Positions 8,631 through 17,492 of a stretch of DNA of 64,000 bases are shown one piece after another. The stretch's first letter is position 1; each line of letters begins with the position of its first letter. Position numbers and translations under genes: made by a program. Source of the stretch: JAEXOD01 sp043805435 (GTDB taxonomy: Bacteria > Bacteroidota > Ignavibacteria > Ignavibacteriales > Melioribacteraceae); NCBI GenBank assembly GCA_043805435.1, contig JAZDHY010000051.1:78909-142908 (forward strand), in the 5' to 3' direction. Below the pieces are notes generated by a model. It had not been told where the DNA came from, did not search any database, and saw only the letters and a program-made list of their open reading frames with translations.

Positions 8631-10790
8631 TTGAAAGATAAAATAAATTATTTCTTTGATTCCATATTTTTTAGTTATGCACAAATTTTATTTAGTAATA
8701 GAAGATGGCTTGGTGCAGTTGCTTTGACAGCAACTTTTATTATCCCCCAAATTGGTATCTTTGGTTTGGTGGGACTTTTACTATCAAACTTTATTGCATT
8801 ATTACTAAAGTTTGATAAAGAAAGAATTAAAACAGGTTTTTATGGATTTAATGGAATTTTATTTGGCTCTGCAATTCCATATTTTTTTGAAATAAATACT
8901 CAAATTATACTGTTTTTTGTAATATTTATTATTATAACTTTTTTTATCTCGGCAGTTTTAGAACATTATTTAGCTACAGCTTTTAATCTGCCGGGATTAA
9001 GTTTACCATTTATTATTAGTTTATATATATTTTTAATATTTATAACAAATTATAATACGGTTTATTACAAAAGTTTGACTTCATTTAAGGAATTTGTGAT
9101 ATTCGAATCTTTGACTGATTCAGTTGCCTATTATTTTAAATCATTTGCAATAATTTTTTTTCAAAAAAGCATATTATCCGGGATAATTATATCTATAGGA
9201 ATTTTATTTTTTTCCAGGGTCTTATTTATTAACAGCATAATTGCTTATGTATTAAATTATTTTATACTAAGCCTAATTTTACCTTATTTTGATCATAATT
9301 TGTTATTAATTACATCTTTTAATTCCATATTAACTTCATTTGCATTAGGTGGTACTTTAATATTAATTTCTAAAAAGACTATACCATTAATTGCTTTATC
9401 AACTGTAATGATTATTGTATTTACAGCATTTTTCGAAAAATTATTAACAGGTTATTTATTACCTGTTGTTGTATTGCCATTTAATTTAGTTGTGCTATCA
9501 ATGTTATACAGCTTAAAATTTAGGAAAGAACAAACCGATTTAGTTTTATTATATTTTGCTCCCGGTTCACCTGAAGAAAATTTCTATTATCATAATAACA
9601 GAAAATATCGTTTTGAAAGGTTCAAATTACTTTTTACCGAATTACCTGTTTTTGGCGAATGGTTCGTTTCACAAGGAATTAATGGAAAACTGACTCATAA
9701 ACAACGATTTAAAGATGCATGGGATTTTATAATTAAAGATATCTCAAATAAGGAATTTTCAAACTCAGGAGACGATCTTACCGACTACTTTTGTTATAAT
9801 TTACCTGTTGTAGCTCCTTTAGGTGGAAAAATTGTTGCTTTAGTGGATAATGTACCTGATAATACAGTTAATAAAATTAACATTAAAAACAATTTTGGAA
9901 ATACTATAGTAATTGAGCATGCAAGTGGTCTGTTTTCTTCACTTTCTCACTTAAAACAAAAATCAATTAAGGTAAAACAAGGAGATTATGTTGAGAAAGG
10001 AGATATTTTAGCTTATTGTGGAAATAGCGGCAGATCCCCTTTTCCTCATCTGCATTTTCAATTTCAATTAACCAATAAAATTGGCGATAAAACTTATGAA
10101 TTTCCAATTTCACATTTTATAGAACAAAAGGGCGATTTTTATAATTTAAGAACCTTCGATTTTCCAAAAGAAAACACAAAAGTTAGTAATATTGAAGTTC
10201 ACAAAAAAATTAAAAAAGCTTTTAATTTACAATTAGGCGACGAATTTGAAATTGAATATTCTTTGAATGATGAATTATTTACAGAAAAATGGGAAGTTGA
10301 TGTAGATATTAACAATCAATTATTCATAAAATCCGATAATAATTCTAAAATTTTACTTTATCAGGTTGAAAAAGTATTTTACATTACCAATTTTTTTGGA
10401 AATAAAAAATCAGCATTATATTTCTTTTATTTATTGGCCTTAAAAGTACCTTTAATGTACAAAAACTTCTTATCCTGGGAAGATGAATACCCGCTCCATT
10501 TAATTGATAAAAGTTTAATAAGATTTATTTCGGAATTCTTTTTAACATTTGGTGAACAAATAAAGTCTGACGTTAAGTATGGTTATTCAAGTAACACGCT
10601 AAATGATGATAAATTTCATCTGCAAGCCGAAACAAGAACTTTAGGTGCAAATTTATTTTCTTTTTATAAAAACGTTGGAAATGGTGAATTAGTTATTGAT
10701 AGCCAGGGACAGTTTACCGAATTTATTTACAAAAACAAACTTAATAATTTTAATGCAAAATTTATATATAATGAGGATAATACGTTATGA
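8631..10790 (+). CDS. Urea-transporter-like membrane domain fused to M23 peptidase domain
   Basis: A 719-residue fusion that starts at a TTG with AGGTGACC just upstream. Residues about 10-295 are a polytopic domain resembling bacterial urea transporters, including 'NRRWLGAVALTATF' and the pore-type 'YGFNGILFGSAIP'. Residues about 355-500 are LytM/M23-like, with 'APLGGKIVALVD', 'VIEHASGLFSSLSHL' (His440) and the zinc-type 'HLHFQF' (His473, His475). The usual first zinc His appears replaced: the matching stretch reads 'KDAWDF' (Asp362, Asp365), so catalysis is uncertain. A divergent tail of about 220 residues follows. It overlaps the next gene by four bases. Transport of a small polar product and binding of cell-wall peptide are inferences. 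Confidence 0.8.
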   Translation: MKDKINYFFDSIFFSYAQILFSNRRWLGAVALTATFIIPQIGIFGLVGLLLSNFIALLLKFDKERIKTGFYGFNGILFGSAIPYFFEINTQIILFFVIFIIITFFISAVLEHYLATAFNLPGLSLPFIISLYIFLIFITNYNTVYYKSLTSFKEFVIFESLTDSVAYYFKSFAIIFFQKSILSGIIISIGILFFSRVLFINSIIAYVLNYFILSLILPYFDHNLLLITSFNSILTSFALGGTLILISKKTIPLIALSTVMIIVFTAFFEKLLTGYLLPVVVLPFNLVVLSMLYSLKFRKEQTDLVLLYFAPGSPEENFYYHNNRKYRFERFKLLFTELPVFGEWFVSQGINGKLTHKQRFKDAWDFIIKDISNKEFSNSGDDLTDYFCYNLPVVAPLGGKIVALVDNVPDNTVNKINIKNNFGNTIVIEHASGLFSSLSHLKQKSIKVKQGDYVEKGDILAYCGNSGRSPFPHLHFQFQLTNKIGDKTYEFPISHFIEQKGDFYNLRTFDFPKENTKVSNIEVHKKIKKAFNLQLGDEFEIEYSLNDELFTEKWEVDVDINNQLFIKSDNNSKILLYQVEKVFYITNFFGNKKSALYFFYLLALKVPLMYKNFLSWEDEYPLHLIDKSLIRFISEFFLTFGEQIKSDVKYGYSSNTLNDDKFHLQAETRTLGANLFSFYKNVGNGELVIDSQGQFTEFIYKNKLNNFNAKFIYNEDNTL

Positions 10791-11416
10791 TACAAAAAAA
10801 ATGGTTTTTTATTGCAATTTTATTTATGACTTTTATATCGTATAACTGCAAAGATAGACAAACAGACAAATTGACCGCTTTTACAAAATCTATTCAATTT
10901 GAAAAAGATAATAAATACGAAATGGCGTTAAAAGAAATAGAGAAGTTAAAAAAAGATTTTTCTGAAGATTATTTAACTAATTTAAGACTTGGCTGGTTGT
11001 ATTATAATAATAAAAAATATACCGAATCAATTAAATTTTACAACGAAGCTTTTAGATTAACAAGTAATAAAGGTATTGAATCTTTATTGGGGTTGACCTA
11101 TCCTTATGATGCACTTGGAAAAACAGATGAAATAATTGAAATTTATAAAAAAGTTCTCGAAATAGACAATAACAATTATACTGCAAATCTTAAATTAGGT
11201 ATTATCTATTATTATAAAAAGAACTTTTCTACTGCAAAAAACTTTTTATCCAAAGTATATACTTTATATTCATCAGATTATTCAGTTAATTTATATTTAG
11301 GTTGGACATTGTTAAATTTGAACAATATTTCCAAAGCTAAAGAGCATTTCATCAATGCATTGATAAATAACGTTAATGATGAAAGTGCTAGAGAAGGTTT
11401 GGAAGCTTGTAAATGA
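10787..11416 (+). CDS. TPR-repeat protein, signal peptide or lipoprotein type
   Basis: A 209-residue protein that begins with a hydrophobic leader (residues 5-18) followed by 'ISYNCKD'. The Cys22 position fits a loose lipobox, although the preceding residues are not ideal. The rest is four or so tetratricopeptide repeats, for example 'LRLGWLYYNNKKYTESIKFY' and 'LKLGIIYYYKKNFSTAKNF'. It is translationally coupled (ATGA overlaps) both to the urea-transporter/M23 gene before it and the barrel-like gene after it. A periplasmic scaffold linking the membrane fusion protein to the outer-membrane protein is a reasonable inference. Confidence 0.75.
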   Translation: MIQKKWFFIAILFMTFISYNCKDRQTDKLTAFTKSIQFEKDNKYEMALKEIEKLKKDFSEDYLTNLRLGWLYYNNKKYTESIKFYNEAFRLTSNKGIESLLGLTYPYDALGKTDEIIEIYKKVLEIDNNNYTANLKLGIIYYYKKNFSTAKNFLSKVYTLYSSDYSVNLYLGWTLLNLNNISKAKEHFINALINNVNDESAREGLEACK

Positions 11417-12279
11417 AATTAACAATTATAATATTTTTTGTCTGTATAAATATATTTGCTCAAGATTTTAATTTAACATTAAATCCTTCAACTTATTATA
11501 CTTATGGTAATTATAACAAAAACAAATCTTCTCAGGGTTATTCTGCTTATGCTTCATTAGGAATTAATTATTACGATTACATAACTTTGGGTTTTGATAA
11601 TACAATCATTAACGATAAAACAGAGTTTAAGTATGATCAAAAATTTGTTATTGTAAGCGGATTAAAAAACCTTTTTCCCTATTATATTAAATTAAATTAT
11701 GGATATGCTGAAGGTAAATATGATTATAAACCTTTTGAATTTATTTATAAAGATTATACAAATCTTTATAATATTTCTTTAACACGTTACTTTAATAATT
11801 TTTATGCGGGAATAAGTTATTCTTTTATAAATGTTTATGGACATAAGGGTGTAAAAATTCATCAACCTCAATTAATTTTGGACTGGATTTTTATGCCAAA
11901 TTTAATAATATCTTACAGAGGTATTTATTCAAAAGTAAAATCCGATTTACCTATTTATGAGGAGTTTTTACAGGGCGAGCTTTCTGATGATAATAGAAGT
12001 CTTTATTCAAATAGTTTTTCATTAAATTATTATCTTAGCGAACAATTATTTATGCGAACAGAGGTTACTTTAGGTAAAAAGGCATATTATTTTAATACCG
12101 ATTATTTAACTTTTTTTAATCAAGATGATACACAAAATTTCTCGTTTTCAACAAAAGTTGATTCGGAAATATTCAAAAACTTCAGAATTAATTTTTCATA
12201 TCAATATTTAACACTTGACCATTCCAAAATTAATTATTATTCTGTTGGTTTAAAATATAACTTTATTCAACTATTATAA
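11413..12279 (+). CDS. Predicted outer-membrane beta-barrel protein, YaiO-like
   Basis: A 288-residue protein with a short signal peptide (cleavage near 'NIFAQ'). It then has alternating aromatic/polar strands throughout, for example 'SAYASLGINYYDYITLGF', 'YAGISYSFINVYG' and 'FSLNYYLSEQLFMRTEVTLG'. It ends with a barrel-like final strand, 'YYSVGLKYNFIQLL'. Length and strand periodicity resemble YaiO-type outer-membrane barrels that commonly follow a TPR gene. It overlaps the TPR gene by four bases. I infer that it forms the outer-membrane end of the PqqD/ATP-grasp cluster. The family assignment is by pattern only. Confidence 0.65.
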   Translation: MKLTIIIFFVCINIFAQDFNLTLNPSTYYTYGNYNKNKSSQGYSAYASLGINYYDYITLGFDNTIINDKTEFKYDQKFVIVSGLKNLFPYYIKLNYGYAEGKYDYKPFEFIYKDYTNLYNISLTRYFNNFYAGISYSFINVYGHKGVKIHQPQLILDWIFMPNLIISYRGIYSKVKSDLPIYEEFLQGELSDDNRSLYSNSFSLNYYLSEQLFMRTEVTLGKKAYYFNTDYLTFFNQDDTQNFSFSTKVDSEIFKNFRINFSYQYLTLDHSKINYYSVGLKYNFIQLL

Positions 12280-12286
12280 GTGAATT

Positions 12287-13279
12287 ATGGAATATAGAAA
12301 TTTTGGAAATACAGATTTGAAAATTAGCCAAATCGGTTTTGGGGCTTGGGGTATCGGCGGACCTGCAATGGCAGGAAATATCCCTATCGGCTGGGGCGAT
12401 GTGAATGATGAAGATTCTATTAAAGCATTAAAAACAGCTTATAATTTAGGGGTAAATTTTTATGATACAGCAGATTTTTATGGATTGGGACATTCTGAAT
12501 CTTTGATTGGTAAAACTTTTTATAAAAATAAAGATGTTATTATTGCAACAAAAGTTGGTCACAAAATTGCTGATGACAATTCAATATTTTTAGACTATTC
12601 AAAAAAGCATATTCTTAATGCTTGTGAAAATAGTCTAAGACGACTTAAGCGAGACTATATTGACTTATACCAGCTCCATTCAGCCAAAATAGAACACTTG
12701 GAGCAAGGCGAATGCATTGAAGCAATGCAAACACTGGTTAAGGACGGGAAAGTTCGTTATTGGGGTATTTCTCTTAATACTTTTAATCCTTTCCCCGAAG
12801 CAGAGTTTTTTATAAAAAACAATATAGGTTCCTCATTCCAAGTTGTATATAATATTATTAACCAAAAAGCTAAGGATTTAATTGAATCATCAAGCAAATT
12901 GGGTTATGGTATTATTGCACGAATGCCTTTACAATTTGGTATTTTAACCGGTAAATTTAATAAGAATAGTATTTTTAATCAAAACGATCACAGGGCTTTT
13001 AGATTAACTTATGATATTTTATCCAAATGTTTAGATGGAACGGAAGCTGTTTGGGAATTACTAAAGAAATATAACACTACAAAAACAGGATTAAGTTTGA
13101 GTTTTATTTTATCAAGTATTGGTATTGCAACAGTTATACCCGGAATTAAAACAGAATTTCAGGCAATAGATAATACATCGGGTTTAGTTTGTTTAGAACC
13201 TGAAGATATGGAATATATTAATGCTCTTTATACTACTAAATTTTCTAAAATTGTTGAAGATATGCAAAAGCAAGGATAA
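12287..13279 (+). CDS. Aldo/keto reductase
   Basis: A 330-residue cytosolic NAD(P)H-dependent oxidoreductase with the (beta/alpha)8 AKR pattern. The N-terminus is 'YRNFGNTDLKISQIGFG', and the catalytic tetrad is readable as Asp and Tyr in 'FYDTADFYGLGHSE', Lys in 'VIIATKVGH' and His in 'LYQLHSAK'. The cofactor region appears as 'ATVIPGIKTEFQA'. It begins seven bases after the barrel gene and is on the same strand, so it probably belongs to the same transcript. The substrate is not evident; it could act on a carbonyl intermediate of the cluster or be an unrelated passenger. Confidence 0.88.
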   Translation: MEYRNFGNTDLKISQIGFGAWGIGGPAMAGNIPIGWGDVNDEDSIKALKTAYNLGVNFYDTADFYGLGHSESLIGKTFYKNKDVIIATKVGHKIADDNSIFLDYSKKHILNACENSLRRLKRDYIDLYQLHSAKIEHLEQGECIEAMQTLVKDGKVRYWGISLNTFNPFPEAEFFIKNNIGSSFQVVYNIINQKAKDLIESSSKLGYGIIARMPLQFGILTGKFNKNSIFNQNDHRAFRLTYDILSKCLDGTEAVWELLKKYNTTKTGLSLSFILSSIGIATVIPGIKTEFQAIDNTSGLVCLEPEDMEYINALYTTKFSKIVEDMQKQG

Positions 13280-13312
13280 ATTTATAGTCATTTACAAAAT
13301 AAATAATTTTAT

Positions 13313-14212
13313 ATGCACAAAGCAATTGTTATTGATAATAATCCCAGAACAAAAAGCCTGTTAACTAAAATTTTGGAAGACAAATGTCTGTTTGAAGTTA
13401 AATCGTATGATTTTATCAAAATTTCTATTCCATTAATAAAATATTTTAATCCGGTTATTATATTTATTGATCAACCTTTCCCTAGATTAGAGCATTTTTC
13501 TTTTTTAAAAGAGCTAAAGGCTGATAAAGACACAAAAACAATTCCAATTGTAGTGATGCTTAATAAATTTGATAAAAAGTTTATTGATTCTTTAGCCGAT
13601 TTGGGTATTTATGAAATTTTATTTAAACCTTATAATTTAGATGAAATTGTTCCAAGAATAAATATGTTTATTAATAAATTTCAGAATGCAAAACCAAAAG
13701 TTAAATTTGATGAAGTTATTTGTAATAATATTCAACCATTTGAAGATATTTTGCCACAGTTAAATTTAATTATAATTAGTATTATTAAAAATAACGTAAA
13801 AAAGCAATTAAATATAAATGTATCGTTTATACCGGATTCTCAAATTGATTTTATAGAGGATAATATGGTCTATAAATGTAATTATTCCGATACTGAAAAA
13901 AATAATTTTTTATCGCTGTCTTTAATTGCTTCAGAAAAAGGATTAATTAATATTACTTCTAAAATTGAAAATATTACTACTAACAAATGGGATGAAATTA
14001 GTCTCTCGAAATGTAAAAACATTGGAGATGCTATTTATGGTGAAGTTATTGATTATTTAAAAATCCGTAATTTTGATTTTATTAAAAATAGCGTAGAAAT
14101 TAATATTAATATAGCAAGTGTATTAAAAAACTTTAATTTAAAAATTCTATTTACAACTGAAGATAAGGATTTATTTGCATTTGTTCTAAATTATAACAAA
14201 AACCAAAGTTAA
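13313..14212 (+). CDS. Receiver-domain protein with CheX/CheC-like C-terminus
   Basis: A 299-residue protein. Residues 1-120 are a response-regulator receiver fold: Asp8 of the acidic pair, phospho-acceptor Asp53 in 'IIFIDQPFP' and the conserved Lys in 'ILFKPYN'. The usual Thr/Ser position is Asn ('VVMLNKF'), so the phosphorylation pocket is partly degenerate. Residues about 140-295 resemble a CheX/CheC-type domain ('CKNIGDAIYGEVIDYLK'), a fold that includes CheY-P phosphatases; the diagnostic catalytic Glu/Asn motif is not clear. No kinase gene is adjacent. It lies 33 bases after the aldo/keto reductase and ends the plus-strand run. A signalling role is inference. Confidence 0.6.
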   Translation: MHKAIVIDNNPRTKSLLTKILEDKCLFEVKSYDFIKISIPLIKYFNPVIIFIDQPFPRLEHFSFLKELKADKDTKTIPIVVMLNKFDKKFIDSLADLGIYEILFKPYNLDEIVPRINMFINKFQNAKPKVKFDEVICNNIQPFEDILPQLNLIIISIIKNNVKKQLNINVSFIPDSQIDFIEDNMVYKCNYSDTEKNNFLSLSLIASEKGLINITSKIENITTNKWDEISLSKCKNIGDAIYGEVIDYLKIRNFDFIKNSVEININIASVLKNFNLKILFTTEDKDLFAFVLNYNKNQS

Positions 14213-14235
14213 ACTAACAGTGGTTTTTATTATAA
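14191..14235. terminator. Long stem between convergent genes
   Basis: A 15-bp stem with one mismatch (TTATAACAAAAACCA / TGGTTTTTATTATAA, 15-base loop) spans the stop codon of the receiver gene and the gap to the convergent protease gene. It could serve both strands as a terminator. T runs after the stem are modest. Confidence 0.4.
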
Positions 14236-14253
14236 CATAATTTGTTATTCTTT

Positions 14254-17247
14254 TTATTTTAACAGCAGCATTTTTTTGCTAATAATCTTATTCTCAAATT
14301 CTAAAGAATACAAATAAACTCCGCTTGAATATTTATTTGCGTTAAATTCCACTTCATAAGTGCCGCTATTAATATTATCATAATCATTTTTTTGAACAAT
14401 TTTTCCCAAAATATCATAAATTTTAACACTTACAAAACCACTATTGGGAATGGAGAATTTTATTTTGGTTACCGGATTAAAAGGATTTGGGTAATTTTGA
14501 TATAAATTAATATTTGTTGGAATAACACTATTTTCTTCAACTTTAGTTATTAACTCATTTTTGAATATTACTAAACCTTTAGCTAAATCAACTACATATA
14601 TTTTATCATTAATAATCTTTACATCATATGCATATATATTTGATTGATAAAACCCAATTTGAACAGGATTTGTCGGGTCGCTAACAGAAAATAGTGCCAC
14701 TCCATTACTTTCACAAGCAATTGCAGCAAAATCATTTTCTACACAAACACCGGAAACTGTTCCTATTGTATTAATATAGCTGATAATATTTGGCAACACC
14801 GGATTTGAAATATCCACTATCCTTAATCCGCCTGTTTTATCCGCTAAATATAAAACATTTCCTTTAATGACCATTGAATAAGCCGAACCCGGAGTATCAA
14901 CATTCCCAATTTCCATCGGAATTGTCGGATTGTTAATATCATAAATTCTTAATCCACCCGTTTCAGCCGCAACATAAAGTAAATTATCATTGACTAAAAG
15001 ATCTCTAACATTTCCCGTCGTAGAAATCAATCCTTTTTCAACAGGCAAATTCAAATTAGTAATATCAAATATTCTTATACCGTATTCTTTATTTGCCACA
15101 TAAAGTATATTTCCATAAATTGCCAAAGAAACTGCTTGTCCTTGAAAATTTAGCTCAGAGATTAATTTAATATTAGCAGGATCTTTTACATTAAGAATTT
15201 TTACACCTTTTGTTTCATCGGCTAAATAAGCTGTTGTATCTATTACCCTTACTTTAACACAACTTCCATCCGTATCATATCCACCAATATAAATTAAGTT
15301 ATTTTCATTATTAAAATCAACAACATGCAATCCGCCGGAACGTGAACAAATATATGCTTTGTTTTCAACTATAGTTAATGAATTTGAAAACCCGTTAACT
15401 TTAAAAGAATTTATTAAACTAACATTATAATTTCCATCCGGTCTGATGGAAAAAACCGAATCACTTTCATCAACCATAGTATTGTTTAATGTGCTTGACA
15501 CCCGTATTTTGCATTGAAAAGAAGTAACATTAGGAGTAACCCAATTTATTGTTTTTTGATTAGAAGGTAAATTGTCTGCTATTAATATCCAAGTAGCACC
15601 ATTATCTAATGAATATTCAACCTTATAGTTAGTTGCTGCGCCAAAATTATCCCAGAGGATAGAGACTGACTCCCCCGTATGAAAATTCTCTGCTCCATTT
15701 GGATATAAGGCCATTAATGAATTTTCAATATGAACTTTAAACGATATTGTGTTATTAGCCTCGCCAATATCATATATACTTATTCCACCGGCAGTCCCAT
15801 TTGCAAGAAATATTTTAGGATCCGAAGCACTATTTATAAATGTTCTGCCTACATTAACACTTAAATTGGCATTTCCAACTACCCCGCCCTTATTTGGTCC
15901 GCCTCCGGGTCTATATACAAACACTTCATCCGGTGGTCCATCTGCATTTCCTTCATATCTTCTATCAATTCTATAAACCAATAAACCTTCACCATAAAGT
16001 GAATTCTCAAAAGTCGAATTTCTTTTTCTGTATTCTAAAATAAAATATTCATTTGCTGATTTAGGAGAAGCTATTTTATAACAATTATTTACAGGTGAAG
16101 TTAATGGATTTAACGCATATTCACCGTCAGAACTAATAGTTGGAACAGATTCAATCCATTGCCCATATTTATACTTCATATGGGCACCCATATGCTGTGG
16201 TGGATTTAAGTCATTTTCCATAATATCCCAAGTCCCAACCGGAGATATTCCATTATCTGTATAATGATATAGATCCGGTGCGCCTAATGAATGAAACATT
16301 TCGTGACACAAAACACCAACACTTGAAGAAGTTAAACTACTTTGCAGCTGAAAATTATATGTTCCTACTTTTTTACCGTTAATATATGCCGACTGACTGT
16401 ACAAAGACCACATATGAGGCCATAATAATGATGACCAACCGGTTGGAGAACCCGAAACAACAAAACAAACATTATCAATATATCCGTCGTTATCACCATC
16501 AATAACTAAATTTGCAGGTACAAACTGAGAAATATATGAAATGGCATTTTTAAGTAATAAATGTTCACGCGCCGTACTTTCATTATCATTATTATATCCT
16601 ATTGAGTTAGGGCCCGAAGAAGGTATATAATATGCTCTGGGATGAGAATCTTGAAATGAGATCACATTGGTTGAAGTAACAGGATAATAAAAGGATGTAA
16701 CACTTAACTTATTATATGATACTTCTTCATAGTAATTTTTCATCGAATTTGCATTTGGCGTTGTATTGTTAAACATTAAATCATAATAACTTATCGGTTG
16801 ATTAAATTCTCCTTCATCCGAAAAACGAATAAATACTACAATATTGTTTATTATTCCCTCAGTAGGTGTTTTTGAATAGGATCCCTTATCTATTGAAAAT
16901 AATTGCCGTCTTTTTTGCATATCTATATTACTAAAATCAATTTTATCACTTAATCCATATTCCTTAGGATTGATTGAGCCAACAACATATTTTGTTGCAA
17001 AAAATTCATCATTCTCTTGAACTCCATAAGTATAAAAACCTGTAGATTTATCTAAAACAATTATGTAACCTTCATTATCGTGTATCCAATTAAAAAATTC
17101 ATCTCCGGAAACGAAACAATTGACCGTTTTTCCATCAGGTTGATTTAATAATACCGGTAAATTTTTTATTGGAGCAGCAAATATTACCGAAAAAACACAA
17201 TTTAAGAATATAAATATTGCAAAAATAATTTTTTTAAGTTCTTTCAT
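14254..17247 (-). CDS. Secreted M6-family metalloprotease with LVIVD repeats and T9SS tail
   Basis: A 997-residue secreted protein. A signal peptide (ending 'VIFAA') and a propeptide-like segment precede an M6 (immune-inhibitor-A-like) protease domain. That domain has the zinc motif 'HEMFHSLGAPD' (HExxHxxGxxD) near residue 312. Then come an Ig/Fn-like region around residues 490-590 and about seven LVIVD-type repeats ('GGLRIYDINNPTIPMEIG', 'GGLRIVDISNPVLPNIIS') that should form a propeller. The last 85 residues are a T9SS sorting domain ('NYPNPFNPVTKIKF'). It probably degrades extracellular protein. It faces the receiver gene convergently and about 200 noncoding bases lie upstream. Confidence 0.88.
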   Translation of the reverse strand: MKELKKIIFAIFIFLNCVFSVIFAAPIKNLPVLLNQPDGKTVNCFVSGDEFFNWIHDNEGYIIVLDKSTGFYTYGVQENDEFFATKYVVGSINPKEYGLSDKIDFSNIDMQKRRQLFSIDKGSYSKTPTEGIINNIVVFIRFSDEGEFNQPISYYDLMFNNTTPNANSMKNYYEEVSYNKLSVTSFYYPVTSTNVISFQDSHPRAYYIPSSGPNSIGYNNDNESTAREHLLLKNAISYISQFVPANLVIDGDNDGYIDNVCFVVSGSPTGWSSLLWPHMWSLYSQSAYINGKKVGTYNFQLQSSLTSSSVGVLCHEMFHSLGAPDLYHYTDNGISPVGTWDIMENDLNPPQHMGAHMKYKYGQWIESVPTISSDGEYALNPLTSPVNNCYKIASPKSANEYFILEYRKRNSTFENSLYGEGLLVYRIDRRYEGNADGPPDEVFVYRPGGGPNKGGVVGNANLSVNVGRTFINSASDPKIFLANGTAGGISIYDIGEANNTISFKVHIENSLMALYPNGAENFHTGESVSILWDNFGAATNYKVEYSLDNGATWILIADNLPSNQKTINWVTPNVTSFQCKIRVSSTLNNTMVDESDSVFSIRPDGNYNVSLINSFKVNGFSNSLTIVENKAYICSRSGGLHVVDFNNENNLIYIGGYDTDGSCVKVRVIDTTAYLADETKGVKILNVKDPANIKLISELNFQGQAVSLAIYGNILYVANKEYGIRIFDITNLNLPVEKGLISTTGNVRDLLVNDNLLYVAAETGGLRIYDINNPTIPMEIGNVDTPGSAYSMVIKGNVLYLADKTGGLRIVDISNPVLPNIISYINTIGTVSGVCVENDFAAIACESNGVALFSVSDPTNPVQIGFYQSNIYAYDVKIINDKIYVVDLAKGLVIFKNELITKVEENSVIPTNINLYQNYPNPFNPVTKIKFSIPNSGFVSVKIYDILGKIVQKNDYDNINSGTYEVEFNANKYSSGVYLYSLEFENKIISKKMLLLK

Positions 17248-17443
17248 TTCTTTCTCAATTTAGAGGTCTTAAATAATAAGATTTTTAATTACAAAAATTA
17301 ATATAACAAAAAAAATATTTGTAAAATAGAATAGTTTTTAACATGTTTTAAGCCAATCAAAAATGATAAAAAGATTTAGATTTATCGTATAGGAATTCTT
17401 TTATTGTTTTGAGATTTTTACAACCGGAGTATATATATAAAAA

Positions 17444-17467
17444 ACCCCTTCAGAAAATTGAAGGGGT
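17444..17467 (-). terminator. Rho-independent terminator of the PorV-like operon
   Basis: The 8-bp stem ACCCCTTC / GAAGGGGT is followed on the minus strand by a run of T residues. It lies 25 bases beyond the stop of the PorV-like gene and marks the end of the 24912-17493 transcript. Confidence 0.85.
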
Positions 17468-17492
17468 CTAAAAATTAAACAGTATTAATCAG

